From positions 1 through 24,384 of the forward strand of contig CAPYQR010000006.1 of NCBI GenBank assembly GCA_948742005.1: DNA of 24,384 nucleotides, in the 5' to 3' direction. The notes beneath the pieces were generated by a model. The model was not told the origin of the DNA and made no database searches. It worked only from the letters and a program-made list of their open reading frames with translations. The stretch is from an uncultured bacterium (GTDB taxonomy: Bacteria; Cyanobacteriota; Vampirovibrionia; Gastranaerophilales; Gastranaerophilaceae). The position numbers were made by a program, and so were the translations under genes. The stretch's first letter is position 1. Each line of letters begins with the position of its first letter. Of the stretch, positions 16,947 to 23,722 are shown piece after piece.

Positions 16947-17694
16947 TTAGCACATCCTTAAAAACCCCGAGAGGGTAGACTTTTGTAAGCTCTTGTTCAA
17001 TTTTTTTATGTGAATCAACAGGATTCAATTTCCAATTGGTAGGACATGAAGATAAAATTTCAACAAAGCTGAAACCAAGGCCTTTTGTTTGGTATTCAAA
17101 AGCTTTTTTAATTATTTTTTTAGCATTATAAATATTTTTTAAATCATACAATGCAACTCTTGCAGAAAAACTTGACCCGTCACAAAGCGCAATATGTTCT
17201 GCGGTTTTAATTGGAAAACCATGGTATTCTTTGTTTCTTCCTGTGGGGCTTGTTGTTGTAATTTGACCCATAGCGGTTGTCGGCCCTAATTGACCGCCTG
17301 TCATGCCGTAATTTGTATTATTAATACATATTGCAGTTATATTTTCTCCCCTCAATGCACTGTGCAAAGATTCTCCAAGCCCGAGTGAAGCAAAGTCGCC
17401 ATCACCTTGATAAGTAAAAACAAATTTATTGTTTCCTTTTGCCCGATGCGCGCGCTTAATTCCCGTAGCAACAGCACATGCTCTTCCGTGCGGAGCTTCT
17501 ATACAATCTATGTCTAAAAAATTATACAAAAAAACAGAACAACCGCTTGATGCAACAGCAATCGCATCTTGCTGCAAATTCAATTCATCAATAACGTGCG
17601 CCACAAGTTTAATTGCCAAACCATGGTCGCAGCCCGGGCAAAACGTAAAGCTTGAATTTTCTTTTATTGATTTTGGTTTAGCATATACCTGCAT
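16939..17694 (-). CDS. 2-oxoacid:ferredoxin oxidoreductase, beta (thiamine-pyrophosphate) subunit
   Basis: 251 residues. TPP/Mg binding is shown by GDGDFASLGLGES (97-109) and NNTNYGMTGGQ (125-135). CPGC at 19-22 begins the domain, IGCS-type SSGCSVF (49-55) and EAPHGRACAVATGIKRA (66-82) follow. This subunit carries out the decarboxylation at the thiamine cofactor. Its start lies inside the end of the alpha gene (17-base overlap), with AAAGGAT as ribosome site, and it overlaps the gamma gene by 8 bases. Its short length, with no added ferredoxin domain, matches the four-subunit enzymes (KorB/VorA-type). Confidence 0.93.
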   Translation of the reverse strand: MQVYAKPKSIKENSSFTFCPGCDHGLAIKLVAHVIDELNLQQDAIAVASSGCSVFLYNFLDIDCIEAPHGRACAVATGIKRAHRAKGNNKFVFTYQGDGDFASLGLGESLHSALRGENITAICINNTNYGMTGGQLGPTTAMGQITTTSPTGRNKEYHGFPIKTAEHIALCDGSSFSARVALYDLKNIYNAKKIIKKAFEYQTKGLGFSFVEILSSCPTNWKLNPVDSHKKIEQELTKVYPLGVFKDVLNG

Positions 17695-18751
17695 ATTTAT
17701 CCTTTATTATTTTGTCAATTATTTGAGTCATTTCATCTTTTTTAAGCCAATCGCCGACAGGTTTGCCGACAAAGGCAGTTTGAGCATTTGAAAGAACTGA
17801 AATTTGAACATCTTTAAGCATTTGCCCCAGATTCATTTCAATATCAATAAATAATTTTACTTTTAGTGATAATTCTCTCAATCTTAAAATCGGAAAAGGA
17901 TAGAGGCTGATTGGTCTAAACAAGCCGATTTTAACACCTTTTTCACGGTAATGATTAACTACTTCCTTGCAATAGCGCCCCATTGTACCGAAAGCCGTTA
18001 TAATAATTTCCGCATCCTCAATCATATATTCTTCAAAATCAACTTCGCTTTGTTCAATTAAATCATATTTTTCTTTTAATTTTAAAATATGTTGATTTAA
18101 CTTCAACTGTGATGGTTCTAGAGAGTGGATGTTTCTGGAGGGTCTGTCTTTAGCGCCGTCCAGTCTCCAGGAAGAATTATCAATATCAGGATACAAATTT
18201 GCTTTAATACAAGCAGGCTCTGCCATTTGCCCAAGCAAACCATCCGCAAGCAAAATTACAGGATTTTTATATTTTTGTGCAAGATAAAACGCCCTTGCGG
18301 TAAAATCCGCAGCTTCCTGTACGGTTGAGGGGGATAAGACAATCGTGTGATAATCGCCGTTGCCGCCGCCTTTTGTTGATTGGATATAATCGCCTTGCGA
18401 GGGGAAAATATACCCTTGCCCGGGCCCTGCACGCATAACATTAACAAGAACAATCGGAAGCTCATCTGAACAAGCATAGGAAAGCGTTTCTTGCATTAGC
18501 GCAACAGCACAAGAAGAACTGGAAGCCATGACTTTTGCACCCGTAGAAGAAGCGCCCAATGCCATATTTATTGCGCCGATTTCAGATTCCGCACAAACAT
18601 AGGCAAGATTTCTTTTTTGCATTTCAAGGCTTAAATATTCCCCGATTTCCGTCTGCGGAGTAATAGGGTAGCCGAAATAACACTCACAGCCATTTTCAAG
18701 AGCGCTTTTTGCTATTGCAATATTACCTTTTAACAGTTCTTTCTCTATCAT
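17678..18751 (-). CDS. vorB: 2-oxoacid:ferredoxin oxidoreductase, alpha subunit (VorB-type)
   Basis: 357 residues. Pyrimidine-binding YPITPQTE (28-35), RAGPGQGYIFPSQGDYIQST (107-126) and GGGNGDYHTIVLSPSTVQEA (128-147) are followed by DGLLGQMAEP near residue 169 and a C-terminal domain with FGTMGRYCKEVV and GLFRPISLYPFP. The SQGDY-x-Q-x-x-x-GGG-x-GDY pattern is the one I know from subunits named VorB (3-methyl-2-oxobutanoate type), although closely related 2-oxoglutarate enzymes share it. Its ATG overlaps the ferredoxin gene's stop (ATGA). It is followed by the beta, gamma, fabH and fabF genes. Confidence 0.88.
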   Translation of the reverse strand: MIEKELLKGNIAIAKSALENGCECYFGYPITPQTEIGEYLSLEMQKRNLAYVCAESEIGAINMALGASSTGAKVMASSSSCAVALMQETLSYACSDELPIVLVNVMRAGPGQGYIFPSQGDYIQSTKGGGNGDYHTIVLSPSTVQEAADFTARAFYLAQKYKNPVILLADGLLGQMAEPACIKANLYPDIDNSSWRLDGAKDRPSRNIHSLEPSQLKLNQHILKLKEKYDLIEQSEVDFEEYMIEDAEIIITAFGTMGRYCKEVVNHYREKGVKIGLFRPISLYPFPILRLRELSLKVKLFIDIEMNLGQMLKDVQISVLSNAQTAFVGKPVGDWLKKDEMTQIIDKIIKDKYAGIC

Positions 18752-18960
18752 TCTTTATAAACACCTGTTATTGCTACTTCCGGACAAGTCATTGCGCAAG
18801 ATGCACATGCTGTACATTTTTTATCATTATCATCAAATTCAACGATATATTCGCCTGTTTTGCCCGTAAGATTGCTTTTTTTGATTAATTTATGCGGGCA
18901 AGAGTTAATGCAAAGATAACATGACTTGCATTTTTGATTATCAATTTCAATATATGACAT
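18748..18960 (-). CDS. 2[4Fe-4S] ferredoxin-type delta subunit of the oxidoreductase
   Basis: 70 residues from the ATG at 18960; a longer frame upstream lacks support while GGGGAG sits just before this ATG. Two full cluster motifs are present: C11-x2-C14-x2-C17-x3-C21-P and C49-x2-C52-x2-C55-x3-C59-P, enough for two [4Fe-4S] clusters. The subunit passes electrons from the thiamine site to an external ferredoxin. It is the first gene of the operon and overlaps the alpha gene by four bases. Confidence 0.92.
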   Translation of the reverse strand: MSYIEIDNQKCKSCYLCINSCPHKLIKKSNLTGKTGEYIVEFDDNDKKCTACASCAMTCPEVAITGVYKE

Positions 18961-19110
18961 TAAACTCCCCATAAATTTAAAATATTTGTTAATACTATTC
19001 TCCCACAAAAATATAAAATGTGCACTTTATTATTATTTTTCAACAATTATGTTAAGAAATATTAAGGGAAATTTAAAATAAGACAATTTTTAAATCTAAA
19101 AATACTTTAT

Positions 19111-19116
19111 TATAAT
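19111..19116 (+). promoter_or_regulatory. -10 box for the 116-residue gene
   Basis: A perfect TATAAT sits 27 bases before the ATG at 19144, with an AGGAG ribosome site (19130-19134) in between. Only a poor -35 (TTTTAA, 19088-19093, 17 bases away) is visible. Confidence 0.5.
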
Positions 19117-19143
19117 ACGAGAGATATACAGGAGCAAAAACAC

Positions 19144-19494
19144 ATGGCAGTTGGCGCAAAAGATGGTTTAGATAAAGCATTGGTTAAAAAATACGCAGGG
19201 ATGAAAGTTGATAATGCAATTGTTCAAAACTCAATGATTGACCCTAATAAATTGATGGATACAATGAATGATTATGCAAATGCTCACATGGAAGCATTCA
19301 GAATTCAACAAGCGCTTCGCGATGTCTGCACAAAAGCAATTACAATGAATATTCAATATACAAAAATGAAATCCGTTAAATCTAAAAAAGAAAGAATAGC
19401 AGAAGCAGCAAGAAAAGTTGTTGCTGCTCAAATGGCAAAGAAAAACGAACTTATGGAAAAATTGAAAAAAGAACCGCGTCCTGAATTTGCGTAA
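19144..19494 (+). CDS. Small helical Lys/Met-rich protein of unknown function
   Basis: 116 residues, well supported as a gene: perfect -10 box, AGGAG at the right distance and a strong terminator at 19544. The sequence lacks a signal peptide and membrane segments. It looks alpha-helical throughout, with heptad-like runs (NKLMDTMNDYANAHMEAFRI, then QQALRDVCTKAITMN) and a strongly basic end (KMKSVKSKKERIAEAARKVV, then KNELMEKLKKEPRPEF). There is a single cysteine and about ten methionines. I do not recognise a family. A small cytoplasmic coiled-coil or nucleic-acid- or protein-binding factor is possible, without evidence. The neighbouring operon and CorA give no clue. Confidence 0.75.
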   Translation: MAVGAKDGLDKALVKKYAGMKVDNAIVQNSMIDPNKLMDTMNDYANAHMEAFRIQQALRDVCTKAITMNIQYTKMKSVKSKKERIAEAARKVVAAQMAKKNELMEKLKKEPRPEFA

Positions 19495-19543
19495 AAAATT
19501 CAGAGCGCAAAATAAAGTTTATGGTTTTGTGTGTGTGTAAATT

Positions 19544-19577
19544 AGCCTCTTTGTATTAAAAGAGGTTTCTTTTTGTT
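19544..19577 (+). terminator. Rho-independent terminator after the 116-residue gene
   Basis: A stem of seven Watson-Crick pairs (CCTCTTT with AAAGAGG, extended by a G-U and an A-U pair) closes a six-base loop. It is followed by a T-rich tail (TTTCTTTTTGTTT). It separates the small gene from corA. Confidence 0.85.
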
Positions 19578-19640
19578 TACATATTAAAGATTCTATTGTT
19601 TAATATAATTAAGGCACAAGCTTATTTTTAAGGCAGTTTT

Positions 19641-20594
19641 ATGATAGAAATCTTAAAAACAACAAACGATAATAAACTTATTGAACTTTCAATCAACGAA
19701 GCCCAAAGCGGCTCTTGGTTTAATTTGATTGACCCTACTTATGATGAAATTCAAAAAGTTTCTCTTATTTTAAATTTGGATGAAAGTTTTTTAAGAAATT
19801 CATTAGACGTTGATGAACGTTCGCGTATTGAACTTGAAGATGATTGTGTACTTATAATTACAAATCTGCCTTTGATGGAAGATGAGGGAACTTACGACAC
19901 CTTGCCTTTGGGGATAATTTTTACCCAAAGAGGCTTTATTACTGTTTCGTCAAAGAAAAACAAAGTAATGGCATCGTTTAATAAAGACACTTCAGGCTCT
20001 TTTGACACGCGCAATAAAACAAAATTTTTGCTTGATATTCTTTTTCGTTCAACAAAATTTTATTTAAGATATTTAAATTACATCTACAAACAATCCGAAG
20101 AAATTGAAGAAGAATTAAGAAAAACAATGAAAAATAAAGCGCTTTTTCAACTTTTTGAAGTCCAAAAATCTCTCGTTTATTTTACGACAGCACTAAAAGA
20201 TAACTATATGGTTTTACAAAAAATAATGCGCTTAACTCAAAGCGCAAAACAAAACAGCCTTTTAAAATTCTCCGAAGATGATATTGATTTATTGGAAGAT
20301 GTAATAATCGAAAACAAACAGGCGCTTGAAATGGTTGAAATGCACAGAAACATCCTGGAAAATATGATGGATGCTTTTGCTTCGATTATTTCAAATAATT
20401 TAAACACTGTAATGAAATTTTTAACATCAATTGCAATTATTTTTGCAATTCCTACAATGTTTTCAAGTTTCTGGGGAATGAATGTAGCGGTACCTTTTGC
20501 AAATAATCATTTCGGCTTTTTAATTGTGAGTATGATTTCCCTTATTGCTGCAATTTTAGCAGCATTATTCTTTGCCAAAAAAGGAATGTTTTAA
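19641..20594 (+). CDS. corA: CorA-family divalent metal (Mg2+) transporter
   Basis: 317 residues, normal for CorA. A soluble N-terminal domain with long helices (about 1-255, including FLLDILFRSTKFYLRYLNYI) is followed by two membrane helices (about 260-278 and 292-312). The family's GMN signature (FWGMNVAVP, residues 279-281) sits at the mouth of the pore between them. The pentameric channel lets Mg2+ or related ions into the cell. AAGG lies upstream of the ATG. It is a single-gene unit between two terminators. Co2+ or Zn2+ transport by a CorA relative cannot be excluded from sequence. Confidence 0.95.
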   Translation: MIEILKTTNDNKLIELSINEAQSGSWFNLIDPTYDEIQKVSLILNLDESFLRNSLDVDERSRIELEDDCVLIITNLPLMEDEGTYDTLPLGIIFTQRGFITVSSKKNKVMASFNKDTSGSFDTRNKTKFLLDILFRSTKFYLRYLNYIYKQSEEIEEELRKTMKNKALFQLFEVQKSLVYFTTALKDNYMVLQKIMRLTQSAKQNSLLKFSEDDIDLLEDVIIENKQALEMVEMHRNILENMMDAFASIISNNLNTVMKFLTSIAIIFAIPTMFSSFWGMNVAVPFANNHFGFLIVSMISLIAAILAALFFAKKGMF

Positions 20595-20610
20595 TTTTTT
20601 ACTTAATATT

Positions 20611-20634
20611 AAAAAAAAGAGGCGCAATGCCTCT
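20611..20634 (-). terminator. Rho-independent terminator of the cysteine-rich prepilin operon
   Basis: Read on the minus strand, AGAGGC, a five-base loop and GCCTCT form a six-pair stem followed by an unbroken run of eight T. It lies 36 bases beyond the stop of the giant prepilin gene. In the plus direction the hairpin may also end the corA message, but the T-run is weak there. Confidence 0.85.
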
Positions 20635-20670
20635 GTTTAACATGAACTGTTTTAAATAAAAAGTTTTAAT

Positions 20671-23001
20671 TTAACTGCCTGACTTTCTTACAATATATTG
20701 AGTATTTTTTGCCCAAGGGAGCATATCATTTGAGCACCACATTGGGGTACACGAACTGTTCCCCGAGCTTGCACCCGAATAAAATGTATAATAAGATACT
20801 ACCGCATTTGGATGTTCAGCAGCAGCCGACAAATCGTAAGAATAAAGAATTGAAATTTTTTTGGTTGTTGTTATTCCGCAGTTTGATGTTAATCCGCATA
20901 AACTTATATGATAATCTTTATAATAATAATTGGAACAAGGCGCTTTATCAACTTTACACCTTAATGATGTTCCTTGTCCGCAATCAAGAATTGTCATCTT
21001 GCAAGAACTTGCATAATCAATCTCCTTATAACCAATTTTGCCAACATCCTGTGTATAATATGTCTGTCCTTGACAAGTCGTAACAGCTAACGAAAAATGG
21101 TCGTTAACATCCTTGCAAAAACTGCTTAAATTACCCTCTGTAATCTGAGTCCAAGTCAGGTTTCTATTTTTTGCACTGGTGTCATACATTTCTTTATCAA
21201 AAGAATCCATTACACAAAGCTTACCATATTTTGTACCTTTACGTTTTCTTGTTTCATTATTTCTCCACAGAAACTCAAACTCGCACTCCCACTCCTCACT
21301 CTCACACTCATCCTGACTCTTCGCACCCTCAGCAGCAATCAAACCATCAGGACAAGGTGTCGGATTAATTGCGCCTGCGGGGCAATAGTTGTCTTTGGGG
21401 CAGATGGTGCTTGTGTTGTTTTTGCAATAGTAACCTGCAGGGCAGGAAGAACAGGAACTTCCTTGTTTGTAATAGCCGTTTTTACAGCTGCTGCAGCTGT
21501 TTGCGCTGCCCGAGCATGTTGTACAGCTCGGGTTGCAATCAAAACATGATGATGAGCCTTTTGTGGATGATTTTCCCGCCCCGCAGCTAACACATGCTGC
21601 AGATCCTGTTGACGCATAGTAGCCAACAGCACATTGAACGGGTTTTGCTGTTCCGCCCGCACAAGAGCTTCCCGCAGGACAGCGCGAACAGCCTGAACCG
21701 TTTTTGTAATAACCTGATTTACACGATGTGCAATTAGAACCTGTTCCATAACAAGATGTACATCCGTTTGCACAAGCTACACAAGCACTCGCACCCTCGC
21801 TTGAAGTTGAAGCACCTGTACAGGAGGTACAATTTGAAGCATTTCCTGTTGAAATTGTACCGATTGTACATTTAATCAACTGTCCATTAGGACACTTATA
21901 CCCCGCAGGACAATTTGAACAAGAAGCTTGACCTGAAGCGGCTGTATATTTTCCGTTACCGCAAACACTGCAGCTTGTCATCCCTGTGTTTGGAGCAATT
22001 GTGCCCGCTATTCCATTTGCTGATTTTTGACAAGGAACACAAGAAGACTGCCCTGTGTTTCCTTGTGCAGTTCCTTTAGCACAAGGTATGATTTTACCGT
22101 TAACACAATAACGCCCCGCAGGACATGGGGTGCAATTTTGCCCTTGCGCAGCACTTTGAGCATATTGACCGTTGCCGCAAAGAATACATTTTATCATCCC
22201 TGTATTTGGAGCAACAGAACCCTGAATTTTATCTGTAGATTTTACACAAGAAACACATGACACCTGTCCTTGTTTATCATTAGCACTACCTTTAGCACAA
22301 GGAGAAATTTTTCCGTTTTGACAATAATTTCCAACAGGACAAGGCTTGCAGGATGATTGTCCTGATGATGATGCATATTGACCTCCCGCACAAGGAATAC
22401 ACGCGCTCATTCCCTCATTTGGCGCAACAGAACCTGCCTGCTGCGCGGTTGATTTGTTACATGGCACACAAGCACTCATCCCCTCAACCCCCGCAACAAA
22501 ACCTTTAGAACAAGGCTTTTTAACAGACCCATCCCCCTCTTGGAAACAATAATACCCCTTAGGACACTTCATGCAATTACTCTTTGAATCTAAATAATAT
22601 CCTTGCGCACACTGGGTGCATTTTTTAGAATTACACCTTGCACAATTAGGATTTCCATACTTTTTAGAACAATCTTCACACTCACAAGAATCAACATTTT
22701 TAAACTGATTAGTATTACAAGTCTTTGTACAGGAGATACATTTTTTTGGGGTGATATAGCACATGGCACAATAACCGTCAGGATAAATACTGTTGCAATT
22801 TGTTGATATTCTGTTTTTAATTGAAGAACTCGCGGTTAATCTTTTTGAAATCGTAGGAGTCAAAGCAGCGATAATTATCGATATCACCAAAAGACTAATC
22901 GCTATCTCAACAAGAGAAAAAGCATTCTTAAGCTCCATAAACGCACGATTTAAATTTTTCTTAACTAATTTTCTTAATTTTTTAGACATATTTACTTTCA
23001 T
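20671..23001 (-). CDS. Giant cysteine-rich prepilin-like protein with EGF/furin-like repeats (776 aa)
   Basis: The start is the ATG at 23001, five bases after GGAG; a TTG just upstream is not needed. The leader is unusually long (27 residues, basic) before the prepilin cut site KNA/FSLVEIAISLLVISIIIAAL, with Phe at +1 and Glu at +5. After the anchor helix comes a cysteine-rich region (about 69-567). It has a first module (C-x2-C-YITPKK-C-x2-C), then three diverged repeats of about 71-75 residues starting near 143, 218 and 290 (C-x2-CP-x-G-x-YC...PCAKG...APNTGM-x2-C), then shorter repeats. I count about 80 cysteines in total. The repeat style is that of EGF/furin or ephrin-receptor-like modules of secreted proteins. 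The last 200 residues are an unrecognised domain with paired cysteines. It is probably displayed outside the cell as an adhesin or sensor; that is inference. It needs an oxidising fold pathway not seen here. Confidence 0.85.
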   Translation of the reverse strand: MKVNMSKKLRKLVKKNLNRAFMELKNAFSLVEIAISLLVISIIIAALTPTISKRLTASSSIKNRISTNCNSIYPDGYCAMCYITPKKCISCTKTCNTNQFKNVDSCECEDCSKKYGNPNCARCNSKKCTQCAQGYYLDSKSNCMKCPKGYYCFQEGDGSVKKPCSKGFVAGVEGMSACVPCNKSTAQQAGSVAPNEGMSACIPCAGGQYASSSGQSSCKPCPVGNYCQNGKISPCAKGSANDKQGQVSCVSCVKSTDKIQGSVAPNTGMIKCILCGNGQYAQSAAQGQNCTPCPAGRYCVNGKIIPCAKGTAQGNTGQSSCVPCQKSANGIAGTIAPNTGMTSCSVCGNGKYTAASGQASCSNCPAGYKCPNGQLIKCTIGTISTGNASNCTSCTGASTSSEGASACVACANGCTSCYGTGSNCTSCKSGYYKNGSGCSRCPAGSSCAGGTAKPVQCAVGYYASTGSAACVSCGAGKSSTKGSSSCFDCNPSCTTCSGSANSCSSCKNGYYKQGSSCSSCPAGYYCKNNTSTICPKDNYCPAGAINPTPCPDGLIAAEGAKSQDECESEEWECEFEFLWRNNETRKRKGTKYGKLCVMDSFDKEMYDTSAKNRNLTWTQITEGNLSSFCKDVNDHFSLAVTTCQGQTYYTQDVGKIGYKEIDYASSCKMTILDCGQGTSLRCKVDKAPCSNYYYKDYHISLCGLTSNCGITTTKKISILYSYDLSAAAEHPNAVVSYYTFYSGASSGNSSCTPMWCSNDMLPWAKNTQYIVRKSGS
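21922..22575 (-). repeat. Three diverged ~71-75-residue cysteine repeats within the giant prepilin
   Basis: Consecutive units start at C-x2-CP residues 143, 218 and 290 of the protein (periods 75, 72, 71), and a fourth, incomplete unit starts at 361. Each runs C-x2-CP-x-G, YC, PC-x-KG, SC-x2-C, APN-x-GM, C-x2-C, G-x-G-x-Y. The copies differ throughout at the DNA level, so they look like an old internal duplication rather than a recent one. Confidence 0.75.
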
Positions 23002-23025
23002 CAAAACTCCAATATTTTAAAATTT

Positions 23026-23313
23026 TTATTCACAAGTACATTTCTTAACATTTTTTACCATCCCCGAAGGACAATTTCCCCCACAGGTAACACAAGATTC
23101 TTCATGATAGCAAAGAGTACATTCAAGCCCGAATGAATTAGGGAAATTAATGTCACATTCCATTGATGTAATCAATTCACTGGAATTAAATATCATCTCA
23201 CTTTCTGAAGCAAACCTGGAAGAAATCACAGGCGCGAATGCTGCAAGAAATACTGATATTGCAACAAGGGAAAACATTAGTTCAAGCATTGAAAAGGCTT
23301 TGTGTGTTGTCAT
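23026..23313 (-). CDS. Short prepilin-like protein, sister of the giant cysteine-rich prepilin
   Basis: 95 residues from the ATG at 23313; a GTG at 23346 extends the frame, but it lies within the palindrome and has no usable ribosome site, while GGAA precedes the ATG. The leader MTTHKA is followed by FSMLELMFSLVAISVFLAAF (Phe +1, Glu +5). The rest (about 50-95) carries eight cysteines, including C-x2-C-YHEES-C-x2-C and NVKKCTCE at the very end. This tail lines up residue by residue with the first module of the giant prepilin encoded 24 bases downstream (C-x2-C-YITPKK-C-x2-C, then FKNVDSCECE). The short protein stops where the repeats begin in its sister. No frameshift or fragment of the repeats follows. 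It probably acts as a minor pilin or initiator of the same filament; that is inference. Confidence 0.8.
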   Translation of the reverse strand: MTTHKAFSMLELMFSLVAISVFLAAFAPVISSRFASESEMIFNSSELITSMECDINFPNSFGLECTLCYHEESCVTCGGNCPSGMVKNVKKCTCE

Positions 23314-23342
23314 TTTGTTAGTTCCATGCAATCTTTTTGTTT

Positions 23343-23370
23343 TCACCTATTGATTGTAATCAATAGGTGA
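23343..23370. promoter_or_regulatory. Perfect 28-bp palindrome (putative operator 1)
   Basis: Two 13-base arms (TCACCTATTGATT and its exact complement) meet at a central GT. It starts at about the predicted transcription start of the prepilin operon and covers the region up to the start codon, so a bound dimer could block transcription. Its core ATTGATTGTAATCAAT differs from the site at 23393 at only two positions. Confidence 0.75.
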
Positions 23371-23377
23371 TAAAAAT

Positions 23378-23407
23378 ATAGTACACCATGCCATTGATTA
23401 TAGTCAA
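23378..23407 (-). promoter_or_regulatory. Promoter of the cysteine-rich prepilin operon
   Basis: On the minus strand, TTGACT (23402-23407) is followed by an 18-base spacer and TACTAT (23378-23383). The predicted start is near 23371, about 58 bases before the ATG at 23313. The -35 lies inside operator 2. Confidence 0.6.
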
Positions 23408-23408
23408 T
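23393..23408. promoter_or_regulatory. Second palindromic site ATTGATTATAGTCAAT (putative operator 2)
   Basis: A near-perfect inverted repeat with the same core as operator 1. It overlaps the -35 box of the prepilin promoter and lies 44 bp, centre to centre, from operator 1, about four helical turns. An additional half-site AATCAAT is at 23416-23422, nearer the regulator gene. Confidence 0.65.
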
Positions 23409-23440
23409 ACTATTTAATCAATATGTTTTAAAATTACTTT

Positions 23441-23722
23441 ATGGAACAAGACAATATTGTTATGGAACAAAAGAAAAAAATTCTTTTAAAAGCAATTGGC
23501 AAGGTTGTTTTTGATGAACGTGCAAAATTAAAAAAAGGAATTAATAAATTTTCTTTTGAATATGATATTGGAAACGGATTGCTGTCAAGGCTTGAAAATG
23601 GAACAACCGACACAAAAATAACAACTCTTTGGAAATTATGCAATGCTTTTGAGCTTGATTTTGCAAGCTTTGCCAAAAAAATCGAAAACGAGCTTCCAAA
23701 AGGATTTAATTTTTACGAATAA
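23441..23722 (+). CDS. XRE-family helix-turn-helix regulator, divergent from the prepilin operon
   Basis: 93 residues. An N-terminal tail of about 20 residues is followed by a five-helix XRE/Cro-type domain: ILLKAIGKVVFDERAKLKKG, then NKFSFEYDIGNGLLSRLENG (the likely helix-turn-helix), then DTKITTLWKLCNAFELDFAS. Such proteins bind palindromic DNA as dimers. The gene lies directly beside two matching palindromes and points away from the prepilin operon, so autoregulation and control of the prepilins is the simplest reading. There is no Shine-Dalgarno before the ATG at 23441, and a TAAAAT box at 23429-23434 would suit a nearly leaderless message. The end overlaps the converging TIGR02757 gene by 17 bases. 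Confidence 0.8.
   Translation: MEQDNIVMEQKKKILLKAIGKVVFDERAKLKKGINKFSFEYDIGNGLLSRLENGTTDTKITTLWKLCNAFELDFASFAKKIENELPKGFNFYE

Noticed and set aside
19529..19538. (GT)5 tract as a possible phase-variation repeat
   Set aside because: It is too short and lies between a stop codon and a terminator, not in a promoter or coding region.
21339..21773. Open 144-codon frame overlapping the giant prepilin on the same strand
   Set aside because: It is an out-of-frame shadow of the cysteine-rich repeat region, with a composition driven by the Cys/Gly codons; no ribosome site.
21922..22575. Repeats read as a CRISPR array
   Set aside because: The units are protein repeats of about 215 bases with diverged DNA and an open frame throughout; no short identical repeats with spacers.
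23314..23346. GTG start for the short prepilin, adding 11 residues
   Set aside because: It lies in the palindrome arm with no suitably spaced ribosome site; the ATG at 23313 gives a normal six-residue leader.
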